Source: JBGTHB01 sp041746415
GTDB taxonomy: Bacteria > Pseudomonadota > Gammaproteobacteria > Coxiellales > Coxiellaceae
Assembly (NCBI GenBank): GCA_041746415.1
Contig: JBGTHB010000056.1
Coordinates: 1 to 7,461 of the forward strand
Reading direction: 5' to 3'
Length of the DNA stretch: 7,461 nucleotides
The first letter of the stretch is position 1, and the number at the start of each line of letters is the position of its first letter. Shown here piece by piece: positions 6,709 through 7,461 of this stretch. The translations under genes were made by a program, and so were the position numbers. The notes under the pieces were generated by a model. The model did no database searches. It was not told the DNA's origin and saw only the letters and a program-made list of their open reading frames with translations.

Positions 6709-7461
6709 ATGATAAGACGTTATTTTGGAACGGATGGTATTCGCGGTAAAGTCGGTACGCGGCTGATCAACGCAGAATTCATGTTAAAACTGGGTTGGGC
6801 AGCCGGCAAGGTTTTAGCACAGCGCAGTCAAGCTTCTGTCATTATTGGTAAAGACACTCGTGTTTCTGGTTATATGTTGGAATCTGCCTTACAAGCTGGT
6901 TTTTCAGCGGCTGGAGTGAGTGTGCAATTACTTGGACCTATGCCCACGCCTGCGATAGCGCATCTTACCCACTCCATGCGTTGTGCAGCTGGTGTAGTAA
7001 TCAGTGCTTCACATAACAGTTATGAAGATAACGGCATTAAATTTTTTGATCGTGACGGTTTTAAGTTATCAGATAAACTTGAGCTCGCTATCGAAGCTAA
7101 GATTGACGAGCAAATGATTACTGTGGGCGCGGAAAAACTGGGAAAAGCGGTACGTTTGTTAGATGCGCGCGGCCGTTACATTGAATTTTGTAAAAGTACT
7201 TTTCCTGAAGCGGCAAGTTTAAAAGGGTTAACCATTGTTGTCGATTGTGCTAATGGCGCAACCTACAACATTGCGCCGGTGGTTTTTCATGAACTGGGTG
7301 CTAAAGTTATTTCAATCGCCAGTGAGCCGGATGGTTTTAATATCAATCATGAATGTGGCGCCACCGATCTGCGTTTGCTGCAGCAAAAAGTAAAACAATA
7401 TCAAGCGGATTTGGGAATTGCCTTAGATGGTGATGGTGATCGTGTGGTCATGATTGATCCT
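6709..7461 (+). CDS. glmM: GlmM, phosphoglucosamine mutase (3' end outside window)
   Basis: GlmM converts glucosamine-6-phosphate to glucosamine-1-phosphate, the step before GlmU in UDP-GlcNAc synthesis for peptidoglycan and LPS. I translated 251 codons from the ATG at 6709 with no stop; the family is about 445 residues, so the C-terminal part is missing only because the window ends. The N-terminal RRYFGTDGIRGKVG (residues 3-16) is diagnostic. The catalytic phosphoserine is S101 in ISASHN, followed by DNGIKFF. The metal-binding loop DGDGDR (240-245, with D240, D242 and D244) is present. The residue after SASHN is Ser where many GlmM proteins have Pro. There is no clear ribosome binding site in the 15-base AT-rich spacer after ftsH. 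folP, which usually separates ftsH and glmM in gammaproteobacteria, is absent here. Confidence 0.97.
   Translation, partial: MIRRYFGTDGIRGKVGTRLINAEFMLKLGWAAGKVLAQRSQASVIIGKDTRVSGYMLESALQAGFSAAGVSVQLLGPMPTPAIAHLTHSMRCAAGVVISASHNSYEDNGIKFFDRDGFKLSDKLELAIEAKIDEQMITVGAEKLGKAVRLLDARGRYIEFCKSTFPEAASLKGLTIVVDCANGATYNIAPVVFHELGAKVISIASEPDGFNINHECGATDLRLLQQKVKQYQADLGIALDGDGDRVVMIDP

Noticed and set aside
1..7461. Mobile element, CRISPR, phage or novel defence system
   Set aside because: No direct or terminal repeats, transposase, integrase, tRNA or unexplained gene was seen; every frame over 80 codons on the + strand belongs to a known housekeeping family.

Overview
The window is a co-directional run of nine bacterial housekeeping genes, all on the + strand. 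It holds no mobile element, CRISPR array, tRNA or rRNA that I can see. The proteins most resemble gammaproteobacterial ones: RlmE, YhbY, FtsH and GlmM align closely with E. coli from memory, and yhbY-rlmE-ftsH-glmM is a gammaproteobacterial neighbourhood. The DNA is moderately AT-rich by eye, and spacers between genes are very short. A compact, perhaps host-associated or Legionellales-like lineage would fit, but that placement is inference only.

Positions 1-3212 hold the distal part of a SUF iron-sulfur cluster operon. It contains sufD (5' end outside the window), sufS (cysteine desulfurase), a sufU-type sulfur-acceptor/scaffold gene and a sufA-type carrier. sufB and sufC are expected just upstream. 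After a 79-base spacer carrying a 9-bp hairpin, sufT (3292-3831, MIP18/DUF59 maturation factor) completes the Fe-S set. Sulfur would pass from cysteine through SufS and SufU to the SufBCD scaffold, and clusters would then move through SufA and SufT to target enzymes.

Positions 3832-7461 hold an RNA and envelope quality-control block. It contains yhbY (CRM-domain ribosome-assembly protein), rlmE (23S rRNA Um2552 2'-O-methyltransferase), ftsH (membrane AAA+ zinc protease) and the first 251 codons of glmM (phosphoglucosamine mutase). yhbY starts on the base after the sufT stop and overlaps rlmE, so the Fe-S and RNA blocks are physically continuous.

No previously undescribed system is visible. 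The points most worth checking are: two substitutions in the nearly invariant FtsH pore loop, each explicable by one T-to-G change; the absence of folP between ftsH and glmM; the use of a SufU-type protein rather than SufE in a gammaproteobacterial-looking SUF operon; and the hairpin with a possible 13-codon leader ORF before sufT.
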